Shown here piece by piece: positions 8,098 to 15,289 of a DNA stretch of 64,000 nucleotides. Each line of letters starts with the position of its first letter. The stretch's first letter is position 1. The position numbers and the translations under genes are program-made. The notes under the pieces were generated by a model. The model worked only from the letters and a program-made list of their open reading frames with translations. It searched no databases and was not told the DNA's origin. The stretch comes from Agromyces rhizosphaerae (GTDB taxonomy: Bacteria > Actinomycetota > Actinomycetes > Actinomycetales > Microbacteriaceae), in assembly GCF_027925245.1 (NCBI RefSeq), contig NZ_BSDP01000001.1:3348001-3412000 (forward strand). Reading direction: 5' to 3'.

Positions 8098-9558
8098 GTG
8101 AGCCGATCCTCGCGTGTGCTCGTCGTCGCGGTGATCGTGTCGTTCTGCGCGTTCCTCGACGGTGCGATCACCAATGTGGCGCTCCCCGCGATCTCGGAGC
8201 AGATGGGCGGGGGGCTCGTGCTGCAGCAATGGGTCGTCGACGCGTACCTGCTGACCCTCGGCTCGCTCATCCTGATCGCGGGTTCGCTGTCGGACTCGTT
8301 CGGCCGGCTCCGCATCATCCGCATCGGGCTGTACGGCTTCGGCGTGACCTCGCTGCTCTGCGCGCTCGCACCGACCGGTGAGGTGCTGGTGGTCGCTCGC
8401 GCGCTGCAGGGCGCCGCGGGCGCGCTCCTGGTGCCGAGTTCGCTCGCGCTCATCGTCTCGACGTTCTCGGGCCCCGAGCAGGGGCGCGCCATCGGCCGCT
8501 GGACCGCCTGGACCACCTCGGCGTTCCTGGTCGGCCCGCTGCTCGGGGGCATCCTCGTGGATGCCGTGTCCTGGCGGCTGATCTTCGCCGTCAACATCGT
8601 GCCGATCGTCGCCGTGCTGGTGCTCATGCGCCCGCTCGGACGCGACGAGCCGTTGCTCGACCGACCGCGGGTCGACTGGCTCGGCGCGGTGCTCGGCGTC
8701 GTCGGGCTGGGCGGCACGGTGTTCGCCCTGATCGAGCAGGGCCGGTTCGGCTGGGGGTCGCCCGTGATCCTCGTGCCGTTCGTCGTCGGCGTCGCGGCCC
8801 TGGCGCTCTTCGTCTGGTGGGAGGCACGGGTCGCCGCGCCCATGCTGCCCCTCGCGTTGTTCCGGGCGCGCAACTTCGCGATCGGCAACCTGTCGACGTG
8901 GTTCGTGTACGCGGGCTTCGCCTTCGGCCCGTTCGCGATCACGATCTTCGTGCAGGAGGTCGGCGGTTACACGGCGTTCCAGGCCGGCCTCGCGACCCTG
9001 CCGCCCACGGTCATGCTCGTGCTGCTCGGCTCGTGGTTCGGCGGGCTCGCCGGCCGGTACGGCCCGCGCCTGTTCATGGCGGTCGGCCCGCTGGTCGCCG
9101 CCGTCGGCTTCCTGCTCACGCTCGCCGTCGACGCGGACGCGTTCTACTGGACCCAGTTCCTCCCCGGCGTCCTGCTGCTCGGGCTCGGCATGGCGATCAC
9201 CGTGGCGCCGCTGACGTCCGCGATCCTCGGCGCGGTCGACCCGACCCACGCGGGCATCGGGTCGGCGGTCAACAACGCGGTCGCCCGCATCGCGGGACTC
9301 GTCGCGGTCGCGTTCTCGGGCGTGATCGTGGGCGCCTCCCTCGACGTCGTCGGGTACCACCGGGCCGCGATCGCCACGGCGGTCATGCTCGCGATCGGCG
9401 GCGTGATCTCCGCGCTCGGCATCACGAACCGGGCCGAGCCGATCCGGGTCGCGGCGCTGGTCGACGAGGTTGCATCGCCGCAGGCATCCGCCCCCGCACC
9501 GAACACCGCGACGACCCGCGCGGCAGAACCCGCCCCCGACGATCCGGAGCGCGCATGA
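8098..9558 (+). CDS. MFS drug exporter, DHA2 (EmrB/QacA) type
   Basis: A 486-residue integral membrane protein with about 14 hydrophobic segments, as expected for the 14-helix DHA2 branch of proton-coupled exporters. Motif D1 appears as LDGAITNVALPAI in helix 1, and the loop motif GSLSDSFGRLR follows helix 2. Motif C-like Gly/Pro patterning (TSAFLVGPLLGG) in helix 5 marks an antiporter. The C-terminus is a short Ala/Pro-rich cytoplasmic tail. Its stop overlaps the Lrp regulator ATG (ATGA), so regulator and pump form one unit; the regulator may sense the exported compound. Confidence 0.88.
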   Translation: MSRSSRVLVVAVIVSFCAFLDGAITNVALPAISEQMGGGLVLQQWVVDAYLLTLGSLILIAGSLSDSFGRLRIIRIGLYGFGVTSLLCALAPTGEVLVVARALQGAAGALLVPSSLALIVSTFSGPEQGRAIGRWTAWTTSAFLVGPLLGGILVDAVSWRLIFAVNIVPIVAVLVLMRPLGRDEPLLDRPRVDWLGAVLGVVGLGGTVFALIEQGRFGWGSPVILVPFVVGVAALALFVWWEARVAAPMLPLALFRARNFAIGNLSTWFVYAGFAFGPFAITIFVQEVGGYTAFQAGLATLPPTVMLVLLGSWFGGLAGRYGPRLFMAVGPLVAAVGFLLTLAVDADAFYWTQFLPGVLLLGLGMAITVAPLTSAILGAVDPTHAGIGSAVNNAVARIAGLVAVAFSGVIVGASLDVVGYHRAAIATAVMLAIGGVISALGITNRAEPIRVAALVDEVASPQASAPAPNTATTRAAEPAPDDPERA

Positions 9559-10034
9559 CCACCACGCCGAACGAACTCGACCGCATCGACCGCGCGCTCC
9601 TCCGCGCGCTCTCACGCAACGCCCGGGCCTCCGGGTCGGTGCTCGCCGCCGAGGTGGGCGTCGCGGAGTCGACGGTGTCGTTGCGCATCCGCAAGCTGCA
9701 GGCAGGCGGGTTCATCCGCGGCTACCACGTCGACATCGACCTCGAGGCCCTCGGCGCGTCGCTGCAGGCGCTCATCGCCGTGCGCCTGGTCAAGCACGCG
9801 CGCAGTGAGATCGACGAGTTCCGGGCCGCGGCCACGCACTTCCCGGGCGTGCTCGGGCTGTTCCACATGGCCGGCGCGGAGGACTACCTGCTGCACGTCG
9901 CGGCGCGCGACGCGAGCGAGCTGCGGGAGTTCGTGCTGAGCTACCTCACCGGCCATCCGGCGGTCGCCCACACCGAGACGAACCTCATCTTCGAGTACGC
10001 CGACGGCGACGGGTGGCAGGAGCTCGTGCAGTGA
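9555..10034 (+). CDS. Lrp/AsnC-family transcriptional regulator
   Basis: A 159-residue regulator with an N-terminal winged helix-turn-helix (about 8-60, with LDRIDRALLRALSRNARASGS) and a C-terminal RAM ligand-binding domain (about 70-150). Lrp proteins bind amino acids or related metabolites and form octamers or dimers. Coupling to the upstream exporter (ATGA overlap) suggests it controls that pump and itself. The following 137 bases before the VIT-family gene contain one clear -10 box. Confidence 0.88.
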   Translation: MTTTPNELDRIDRALLRALSRNARASGSVLAAEVGVAESTVSLRIRKLQAGGFIRGYHVDIDLEALGASLQALIAVRLVKHARSEIDEFRAAATHFPGVLGLFHMAGAEDYLLHVAARDASELREFVLSYLTGHPAVAHTETNLIFEYADGDGWQELVQ

Positions 10035-10129
10035 CGCGCGCCAGACGGCGCCGGCGGCGGGGCGCGGTTCGGTGCTCCGAAATGCTGCCAATCGGGCGGG
10101 CCGGCATGGGGTCGACGGCGGCGCGCGAC

Positions 10130-10135
10130 TAGCGT
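10130..10135 (+). promoter_or_regulatory. -10 box TAGCGT upstream of ferritin-like/VIT1 gene
   Basis: TAGCGT lies 36 bases before the ATG at 10172, giving a leader of about 30 nucleotides with a strong Shine-Dalgarno (GGAGGAGG type) at 10160-10167. Confidence 0.5.
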
Positions 10136-10171
10136 GGTCGCCGGCCGCACGGGCCGTCAGGAGGAGGCTCC

Positions 10172-11257
10172 ATGCCGCAGGACGCACGATCGGACGCCGC
10201 CGCGCGAGCGAGGTGGCGCCGGTACCTGGCCGACGAGCGCGCCGAGGCCGCCGTGTACCGCGAGCTCGCCGGGCGCCGCACGGGAGAGGAACGCGAGATC
10301 CTGCTCGCCCTCGCCGAGGCCGAGCGGCGCCACGAGGCGCACTGGATGCGCCTGCTCGGCGACGACGACGGGCGGATGCCCCGGGCCGACCTGCGCACCC
10401 GCATGCTCGCCGGGCTCGCCCGGCGGTTCGGCTCGATCTTCGTGCTCGCGCTCGCGCAGCAGGCCGAGGCGCGCTCGCCCTACGCCGACGACCCGGACGC
10501 CACCAGGGCGATGGCCGCCGACGAGAAGATCCACGGCGAGGTCGTGCGCGGGCTCGCCGCCCGGGGGCGCCGGCGGCTCTCGGGCACGTTCCGCGCGGCG
10601 GTGTTCGGCGCGAACGACGGGCTCGTGTCGAACCTCGCGCTCGTGCTCGGCATGGCGGCGACCGGGGTCGACCGCAGCGTGGTGCTCTTCACCGGCATCG
10701 CCGGGCTTCTGGCCGGTGCGCTCTCGATGGGCGCGGGGGAGTACGTGTCGGTGCGTTCGCAGCGCGAGCTGCTCGAGGCATCCGCCCCCGACCCCGCGGC
10801 GCGGGCCGCACTGCCCGACCTCGACGTCGACGCGAACGAGCTCGCACTCGTCTACCGGGCCCGCGGGATGGACCCGCAGGAGGCGACCGCGCACGCCGGG
10901 CGCGTGATCGCGGGCGTGCGCGCGCAGGGCGACGTGGCCTCCGGGTCGATGCCGGCGGCCCACGACGACGCCGAGGCCGTGGGCACGGGCATGTCGGCCG
11001 CGATCTCGAGCTTCTGCTTCTTCGCCTCGGGGGCGCTCATCCCCGTGCTGCCGTACCTGTTCGGCGCCGATGGGACGGTGGCGCTGGTGGTCGCGCTCGT
11101 GCTCGTGAGCGTGGCGCTGCTCGCCACCGGGGCGGTGGTCGGCATCCTGTCGGGGGCGTCGCCCGCGAAGCGCGCGCTGCGCCAGCTCGCGATCGGGCTC
11201 GGCGCGGCAGCGGTCACCTACGTGCTGGGGCTCGCGTTCGGCACCACGCTGGCCTGA
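10172..11257 (+). CDS. Ferritin-like domain fused to VIT1/CCC1-family metal transporter
   Basis: A 361-residue protein. Residues about 10-140 form a rubrerythrin/ferritin-like four-helix region with Glu/His positions (DERAEAAVYRELA, EAERRHEAHW, DEKIHGEV) suited to a di-iron site. The rest is a VIT1-type transporter with VFGANDGLVSNLALVLG in helix 1, the SMGAGEYVSVRSQRE loop and three C-terminal helices. VIT1 proteins move Fe2+ or Mn2+ out of the cytosol by proton antiport, so a detoxification role is likely. Metal and direction are inferred from the family. Confidence 0.88.
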   Translation: MPQDARSDAAARARWRRYLADERAEAAVYRELAGRRTGEEREILLALAEAERRHEAHWMRLLGDDDGRMPRADLRTRMLAGLARRFGSIFVLALAQQAEARSPYADDPDATRAMAADEKIHGEVVRGLAARGRRRLSGTFRAAVFGANDGLVSNLALVLGMAATGVDRSVVLFTGIAGLLAGALSMGAGEYVSVRSQRELLEASAPDPAARAALPDLDVDANELALVYRARGMDPQEATAHAGRVIAGVRAQGDVASGSMPAAHDDAEAVGTGMSAAISSFCFFASGALIPVLPYLFGADGTVALVVALVLVSVALLATGAVVGILSGASPAKRALRQLAIGLGAAAVTYVLGLAFGTTLA

Positions 11258-11281
11258 GCGGATGCTCCGGGGCGGCCGCCC

Positions 11282-12145
11282 TCAGCGGTCGTCGCCCGCG
11301 GTGACGAAGTCGATGAGCTCCTCGACGCGACCGAGGAGGGCCGGCTCGAGGTCGTTCCAGTCGCGCACCGCGCCGAGGATCCGCTGCCAGGCGCGCGCGA
11401 TGTCGGCCTGGTCGTCGTGCGGCCAGCCGAACGCGGCGCACACCCCGTGCTTCCACGAGGTGCCCTTCGGGATCACGGGCCAGGCGTCGACACCGAGGCG
11501 TGCGGGCTTCACCGCCTGCCAGACGTCGACGTAGGGGTGCCCCACCACGAGCACGTGCGCGCCGTGCGGGCCGCGCGCGACCCGGTCGGCGATCGCCTGC
11601 TCCTTGGAACCGGGCACGAGGTGGTCGACCAGCACGCCGATGCGCTTGCCCGCCGACGGCGCGGTCTCGCGCACGATCGCGTCGAGGTCGTCGACGCCCT
11701 CGAGGTACTCGACCACCACGCCCTCGGCCCGGAGATCGGTGCCCCAGACCTTCTCGACGAGCTCGGCGTCGTGCCGTCCCTCGACGAAGATGCGACTCGC
11801 CCGGGCGGTGCGGGCGCGGCGCTGCTCGGGTGCGAACGAGCCCGACGCGGTGCGGGCGCGGGTGGCCGGTGCCTGCATCGTGGGCGCGGTCAGCTTCACC
11901 GGCTGGCCCTCGACCAGGAACCCGGTGCCGAGCGGGAAGAGCCGTCGTGCGCCGTGCCGGTCCTCGAGCACGACGTTCCGGCTCTCGAACCCGACGACCG
12001 CGCCGCACCAGCCGGTGTCGGCGCGCTCGACCACGAGGTCGCGCTCGGCGGGCACCTCGGGGATCGTGCGGCGCCCGCGTGCGCGCCAGTCGCCCGCGAG
12101 CACATCGCTGCCGTACCGGTCGTGGGTATCGCTGTCGAATGGCAC
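11282..12145 (-). CDS. DUF3097-family protein
   Basis: A 287-residue soluble protein matching the actinobacterial DUF3097 family, whose function is not established. It has a beta-rich N-terminal third (WCGAVVGFESRNVVLEDRHG), a middle segment RIFVEGRHDAELVEKVWGTDLR that recalls a TOPRIM-like fold, and a conserved HPYVDVWQAVKPARLG stretch. The Glu in VEGRHDAEL and Asp residues in GVLVDHL would suit metal binding. The GTG at 12145 lies 6 bases after TAGCCT. It is not co-transcribed with the upstream MFS gene, which ends at 12199. Confidence 0.82.
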   Translation of the reverse strand: MPFDSDTHDRYGSDVLAGDWRARGRRTIPEVPAERDLVVERADTGWCGAVVGFESRNVVLEDRHGARRLFPLGTGFLVEGQPVKLTAPTMQAPATRARTASGSFAPEQRRARTARASRIFVEGRHDAELVEKVWGTDLRAEGVVVEYLEGVDDLDAIVRETAPSAGKRIGVLVDHLVPGSKEQAIADRVARGPHGAHVLVVGHPYVDVWQAVKPARLGVDAWPVIPKGTSWKHGVCAAFGWPHDDQADIARAWQRILGAVRDWNDLEPALLGRVEELIDFVTAGDDR

Positions 12146-12151
12146 CGCACG

Positions 12152-12157
12152 AGGCTA
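12152..12157 (-). promoter_or_regulatory. -10 box TAGCCT, leaderless start of DUF3097 gene
   Basis: TAGCCT on the minus strand, 6 bases before GTG 12145. Confidence 0.5.
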
Positions 12158-12198
12158 GCCGAGCGCCGTTTCCGCGCCGCCCCGACACCCCGCGTCGA

Positions 12199-13365
12199 TC
12201 ACGCAGGAGGCGTCGACTGCGCGCGGCGGGCCAGGCCGAGCGTCCAGGCGGCGCCTGCGAGCGCGACGAGCGCGCCGACCGCGAACGCCCAGGGGATACC
12301 CGACGACGCGGCGACGAAGCCCAGCAGGATCGGGCCGATGCCGAGCCCCAGGTCGATCGCCGCGCTCGCGGTGCCCGACGCGAGCCCGCGCTCGGCGGGT
12401 GACGCCGTCGCGAACACGGCCGAGAAGAACGCGGGCGTGCTGAACGCGACGCCGACGCCGAGCACGATGGCGCCGACGACGAGTCCGCCCACGTCGCGCC
12501 ACAGCGCGGCGATGACCAGGCCGGTCGCGATCGCGCCGAGCGCCGCCGCGCCCAGCGGCAGCGACGGCAGCCGGTCGGGCACGCGCGCGAACGCGATCCG
12601 GCACACGACGACCACGACCCCGAAGGTGAGGAGCGCGACGCTGGCGTTGCCGATGCCGACGTCCAGGGCGTGCAGCGAGGCGAACGCGAGGTAGCCGCCC
12701 ATGGCGATGAGCGCGGTGAGGAAGCCGAGCGAGATCGGCAGTGCGGGCCGGTGGAGGATGCGCAGCGGGGCGCCCGGGGGCGTGCGCTCGCTGCTCGTCT
12801 CGCCGACGACCAGTCCGAGCGCGGCGGCGACCAGCGCGAGCCCGGTCGCCCCGATCCAGACGGCGGCGTAGCCGCCTGCGCCGATGAGCGCCTCTGCGAG
12901 CGGCGGGCCGAACGCGAGCCCGAGGTAGAGTCTGAGCGAGTTGATGGACAGCGCCTCGCCCATGCGCTCGGGCGGGGCGATGTCCGCCAGGGCGGCGAAG
13001 ATCGACACGAAGAACGCCGCCTCGGCCACGCCCGCGAGGAGCCGGAGCAGCACGACGACGACCAGGTCGTCGGCGACCAGGAGCAGTCCCAGCGAGGCCG
13101 CGGCGATGAGCGCACCGCCCAGGATGAGCGGTCGGCGCCCGATCCGGTCGCTCAGCCGGCCCGCGAACGGCCGCAGCACGAGCGCCGAGACCGCGAAGGC
13201 CCCGACCGCGATGCCCGCCCCGGCCTCGTCGCCCGCGACGGGCCCGGTCACGAACAGGGGCAGCGCGAAGAGCGCCATGCCGACTGCCGTGAAGTACAGC
13301 AGCTCGGTTGCGGTGAGCGCGATGAACGCCCGAGTGTAGAGCGGTGCCGGTGGTACCGAGGCCAT
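12199..13365 (-). CDS. MFS transporter, 12-helix type
   Basis: A 388-residue membrane protein with 12 predicted helices, probably an efflux carrier of the DHA1 type. The helix 2-3 loop motif GRLSDRIGRRPL is intact. The substrate cannot be deduced. The ATG at 13365 is chosen because the GGGAGG ribosome site lies 7 bases upstream; an in-frame GTG two codons earlier would leave almost no spacing. A TAGCGT box at 13417-13422 and a 17-base inverted repeat over the expected transcript start suggest repression by a dedicated regulator not encoded next door. Confidence 0.87.
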   Translation of the reverse strand: MASVPPAPLYTRAFIALTATELLYFTAVGMALFALPLFVTGPVAGDEAGAGIAVGAFAVSALVLRPFAGRLSDRIGRRPLILGGALIAAASLGLLLVADDLVVVVLLRLLAGVAEAAFFVSIFAALADIAPPERMGEALSINSLRLYLGLAFGPPLAEALIGAGGYAAVWIGATGLALVAAALGLVVGETSSERTPPGAPLRILHRPALPISLGFLTALIAMGGYLAFASLHALDVGIGNASVALLTFGVVVVVCRIAFARVPDRLPSLPLGAAALGAIATGLVIAALWRDVGGLVVGAIVLGVGVAFSTPAFFSAVFATASPAERGLASGTASAAIDLGLGIGPILLGFVAASSGIPWAFAVGALVALAGAAWTLGLARRAQSTPPA

Positions 13366-13399
13366 TGCCACACCTCCCGGGCCGACGCGCCCTCGGGTC

Positions 13400-13416
13400 G
13401 GGCACGACCAGTGCCC
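13400..13416. promoter_or_regulatory. Candidate operator, inverted repeat over the MFS transcript start
   Basis: GGGCAC-N5-GTGCCC, a perfect 6-base inverted repeat. It directly follows the -10 box of the minus-strand MFS gene and spans the expected +1 position, a usual repressor site. Confidence 0.45.
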
Positions 13417-13422
13417 ACGCTA
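13417..13422 (-). promoter_or_regulatory. -10 box TAGCGT of the MFS gene
   Basis: TAGCGT on the minus strand, 51 bases before ATG 13365, with a leader carrying the GGGAGG ribosome site. Confidence 0.45.
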
Positions 13423-13559
13423 CTCCCGACTTCCTCGGCGACGGCGCGGGCGTGATATCCACAGAATCGGAGCCCGTCGGCCTCGGTCGTCGCGGGTCTG
13501 AGAGGGTCGATTCCGGCGTCCGCGCACCCGCCGGATGCCGCACCACGAAGGAGTCGTTC

Positions 13560-15110
13560 ATGGAGATCGCCGGATTCTTCGGCATCCTGGTCATCGTCGG
13601 CATCGCGGTCGTCGCCGCGGTGGTCATCGGCCTGATCGTCCTGCTGTTCGCGCGCAGCTGGATCAAGGTCGCGAGGGCCGACGAGGCCCTCGTCATCTCG
13701 GGCCGCAAGCAGAAGGTGCAGCGCAGCGTCATCGGCGCGGACGGATCGACCCGTTCGGAGCTGTCGGAGTCGCCGGTCACCGTCATCGTCAACGGCAAGT
13801 CGCTGGTGAACCCGATCACGCAGCGACACGAGATCATCTCGCTCCGCTCCCGCCAGGTCTCGCTGAACGCCGAGGCGCAGTCGCTCGACAACGTCACGCT
13901 GAACGTCGACGGCGTTGCGATCGTGAAGATCGGCTCCGACCCGCTGTTCGTCCGCCGCGCGGCGGAGCGCTTCGCGTCGCAGGACAAGGCGATCGAGCAG
14001 TTCACGACCGAGCAGCTCGAGGGTGCGCTCCGCGGCATCGTCGCGACGCTGTCCGTGGTCGAGCTGATGCGCGAGCGCAAGAAGTTCTCCGACCAGATCG
14101 CCGCCGACGTGTCGCACGAACTCGCCGAGCAGGGGCTCATCCTCGACTCGTTCCAGATCAAGGGCATCACCGACGAGGTCGGCTACATCCAGTCGCTCGG
14201 CGCCCCCGAGATCCAGGCGAAGCGCCAGGCCGCCGAGATCGCGCAGACGAACGCCGACCGCGCGATCAACCAGAAGATCATCGCCAACCAGGAGGCGAAC
14301 CTCATCGAGCAGACGGCGCTCGACACGAACACCGCCAACGCGGACGCCGGCGTCGGCCGTGCCCGCGCCGAGGCGGAGCAGGCCGAGCACCTGGCTCGTG
14401 CCCGCGCGGAGCAGGCCGTGCTGCAGCAGCAGGCTGAGAACACGCAGGCCCGGCTCGACGCCGAGGTGAAGCGCGTCGCGGACGCCTCCCGGTACGAGGC
14501 GGAGACCCGCGCGCAGGCCGACCTCTACACGCGCGAGCGCTCGGCCGAGGCCGCCGCGATCGAGCAGGTCAAGCAGGCGGAGGCCCGCACGCGCATCGCC
14601 GAGCAGCAGGCGGAGGCCGACAAGGCCCGCGCCACCGGTGAGGCCGCAGCGGCCGAGGCGAAGTCGGCCGGTGAGGCGAGCGCACTGCGCGAGCTCGCGG
14701 ACGCCGAGGCGTCGGCCCGCCGTCTGAAGGCCCAGGCCGAGGCGGACGCGATCCGCGCCGAGGGCGAGGCCCGTGCCGCGGCCGTCGAGGCCGAGGCGCA
14801 GGCGATCGCGTCGAACCAGGAGGCGTTCCTGTCGCAGCGGGTGCTCGAGGTGCTGCCGTCGATCATGGCGGAGTTCGCGAAGGGCTACTCGGCGATCGGC
14901 AGCGTCTCGATCGTCGGCGGCAGCGAGGACGGCGCGAGCGGCGTCGTGGGCGGCGACAGCGCGAAGGCGATGCGCTCGGTGTTCGACAGCGTCGAGGCGG
15001 CCACCGGCCTCGACATCGCCGCGATCATCCAGGGCCAGGCGGTCGGTCGAGGCATCGGCGCTGGCGTCTCGGAGGCCGCGCTCTCGAAGAACGGCTCGCA
15101 CGACTCCTAG
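13560..15110 (+). CDS. Flotillin-like SPFH-domain protein
   Basis: A 516-residue membrane-associated scaffold. One N-terminal membrane segment (about 5-32) is followed by an SPFH/Band 7 domain (about 35-215). A long Ala/Glu/Gln/Arg-rich coiled coil runs from about 220 to 430, and the short C-terminal region is Gly/Ser-rich. This order matches flotillins, which oligomerise in membrane microdomains. A good Shine-Dalgarno (AAGGAG) lies before the ATG. No NfeD partner is adjacent, unlike the second SPFH gene at 35.8 kb. A CAGAAT box at 13462-13467 could be its promoter. Confidence 0.87.
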   Translation: MEIAGFFGILVIVGIAVVAAVVIGLIVLLFARSWIKVARADEALVISGRKQKVQRSVIGADGSTRSELSESPVTVIVNGKSLVNPITQRHEIISLRSRQVSLNAEAQSLDNVTLNVDGVAIVKIGSDPLFVRRAAERFASQDKAIEQFTTEQLEGALRGIVATLSVVELMRERKKFSDQIAADVSHELAEQGLILDSFQIKGITDEVGYIQSLGAPEIQAKRQAAEIAQTNADRAINQKIIANQEANLIEQTALDTNTANADAGVGRARAEAEQAEHLARARAEQAVLQQQAENTQARLDAEVKRVADASRYEAETRAQADLYTRERSAEAAAIEQVKQAEARTRIAEQQAEADKARATGEAAAAEAKSAGEASALRELADAEASARRLKAQAEADAIRAEGEARAAAVEAEAQAIASNQEAFLSQRVLEVLPSIMAEFAKGYSAIGSVSIVGGSEDGASGVVGGDSAKAMRSVFDSVEAATGLDIAAIIQGQAVGRGIGAGVSEAALSKNGSHDS

Positions 15111-15117
15111 CCCCTCT

Positions 15118-15177
15118 CGAGACCCGTCGAAAGACTGCGCTCTGGCACGCCAGAGCGCAGCTTTCTGACGGGTCTCG
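15118..15177. repeat. 60-base palindromic element, copy 1
   Basis: Arms CGAGACCCGTC and GACGGGTCTCG enclose a second perfect 12-base pairing (CTGCGCTCTGGC with GCCAGAGCGCAG) and a 5-base pairing (GAAAG with CTTTC). A transcript would fold into one hairpin of 28 pairs with single-base bulges and a very small loop. It lies in the gap between two convergent genes. Confidence 0.9.
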
Positions 15178-15191
15178 GAAGTGATCTGGGT

Positions 15192-15251
15192 CGAGACCCG
15201 TCAAGAACCTGCACTCTGGCCCGCCAGAGCGCAGCTTTCTGACGGGTCTCG
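15192..15251. repeat. 60-base palindromic element, copy 2
   Basis: A tandem copy of the preceding element, 14 bases further on. The outer arms are identical, while the left inner arm is diverged (CTGCACTCTGGC, AAGAAC). The right arm matches copy 1 exactly over 29 bases. The pair may act as a two-way terminator between the flotillin and dnaE2 genes. Confidence 0.88.
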
Positions 15252-15289
15252 GTCGCGTGGGGGCGGATGCCGCGGGGTGACGCCCCGCG

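Noticed and set aside
7879..9615. A 578-codon minus-strand frame rich in Arg, Asp and Glu
   Set aside because: It is antisense to the MFS transporter, whose membrane helices explain the charged reverse translation.
15118..15251. CRISPR array
   Set aside because: There are only two copies, each a single long palindrome with no 30-40 base spacers between direct repeats and no cas genes nearby.
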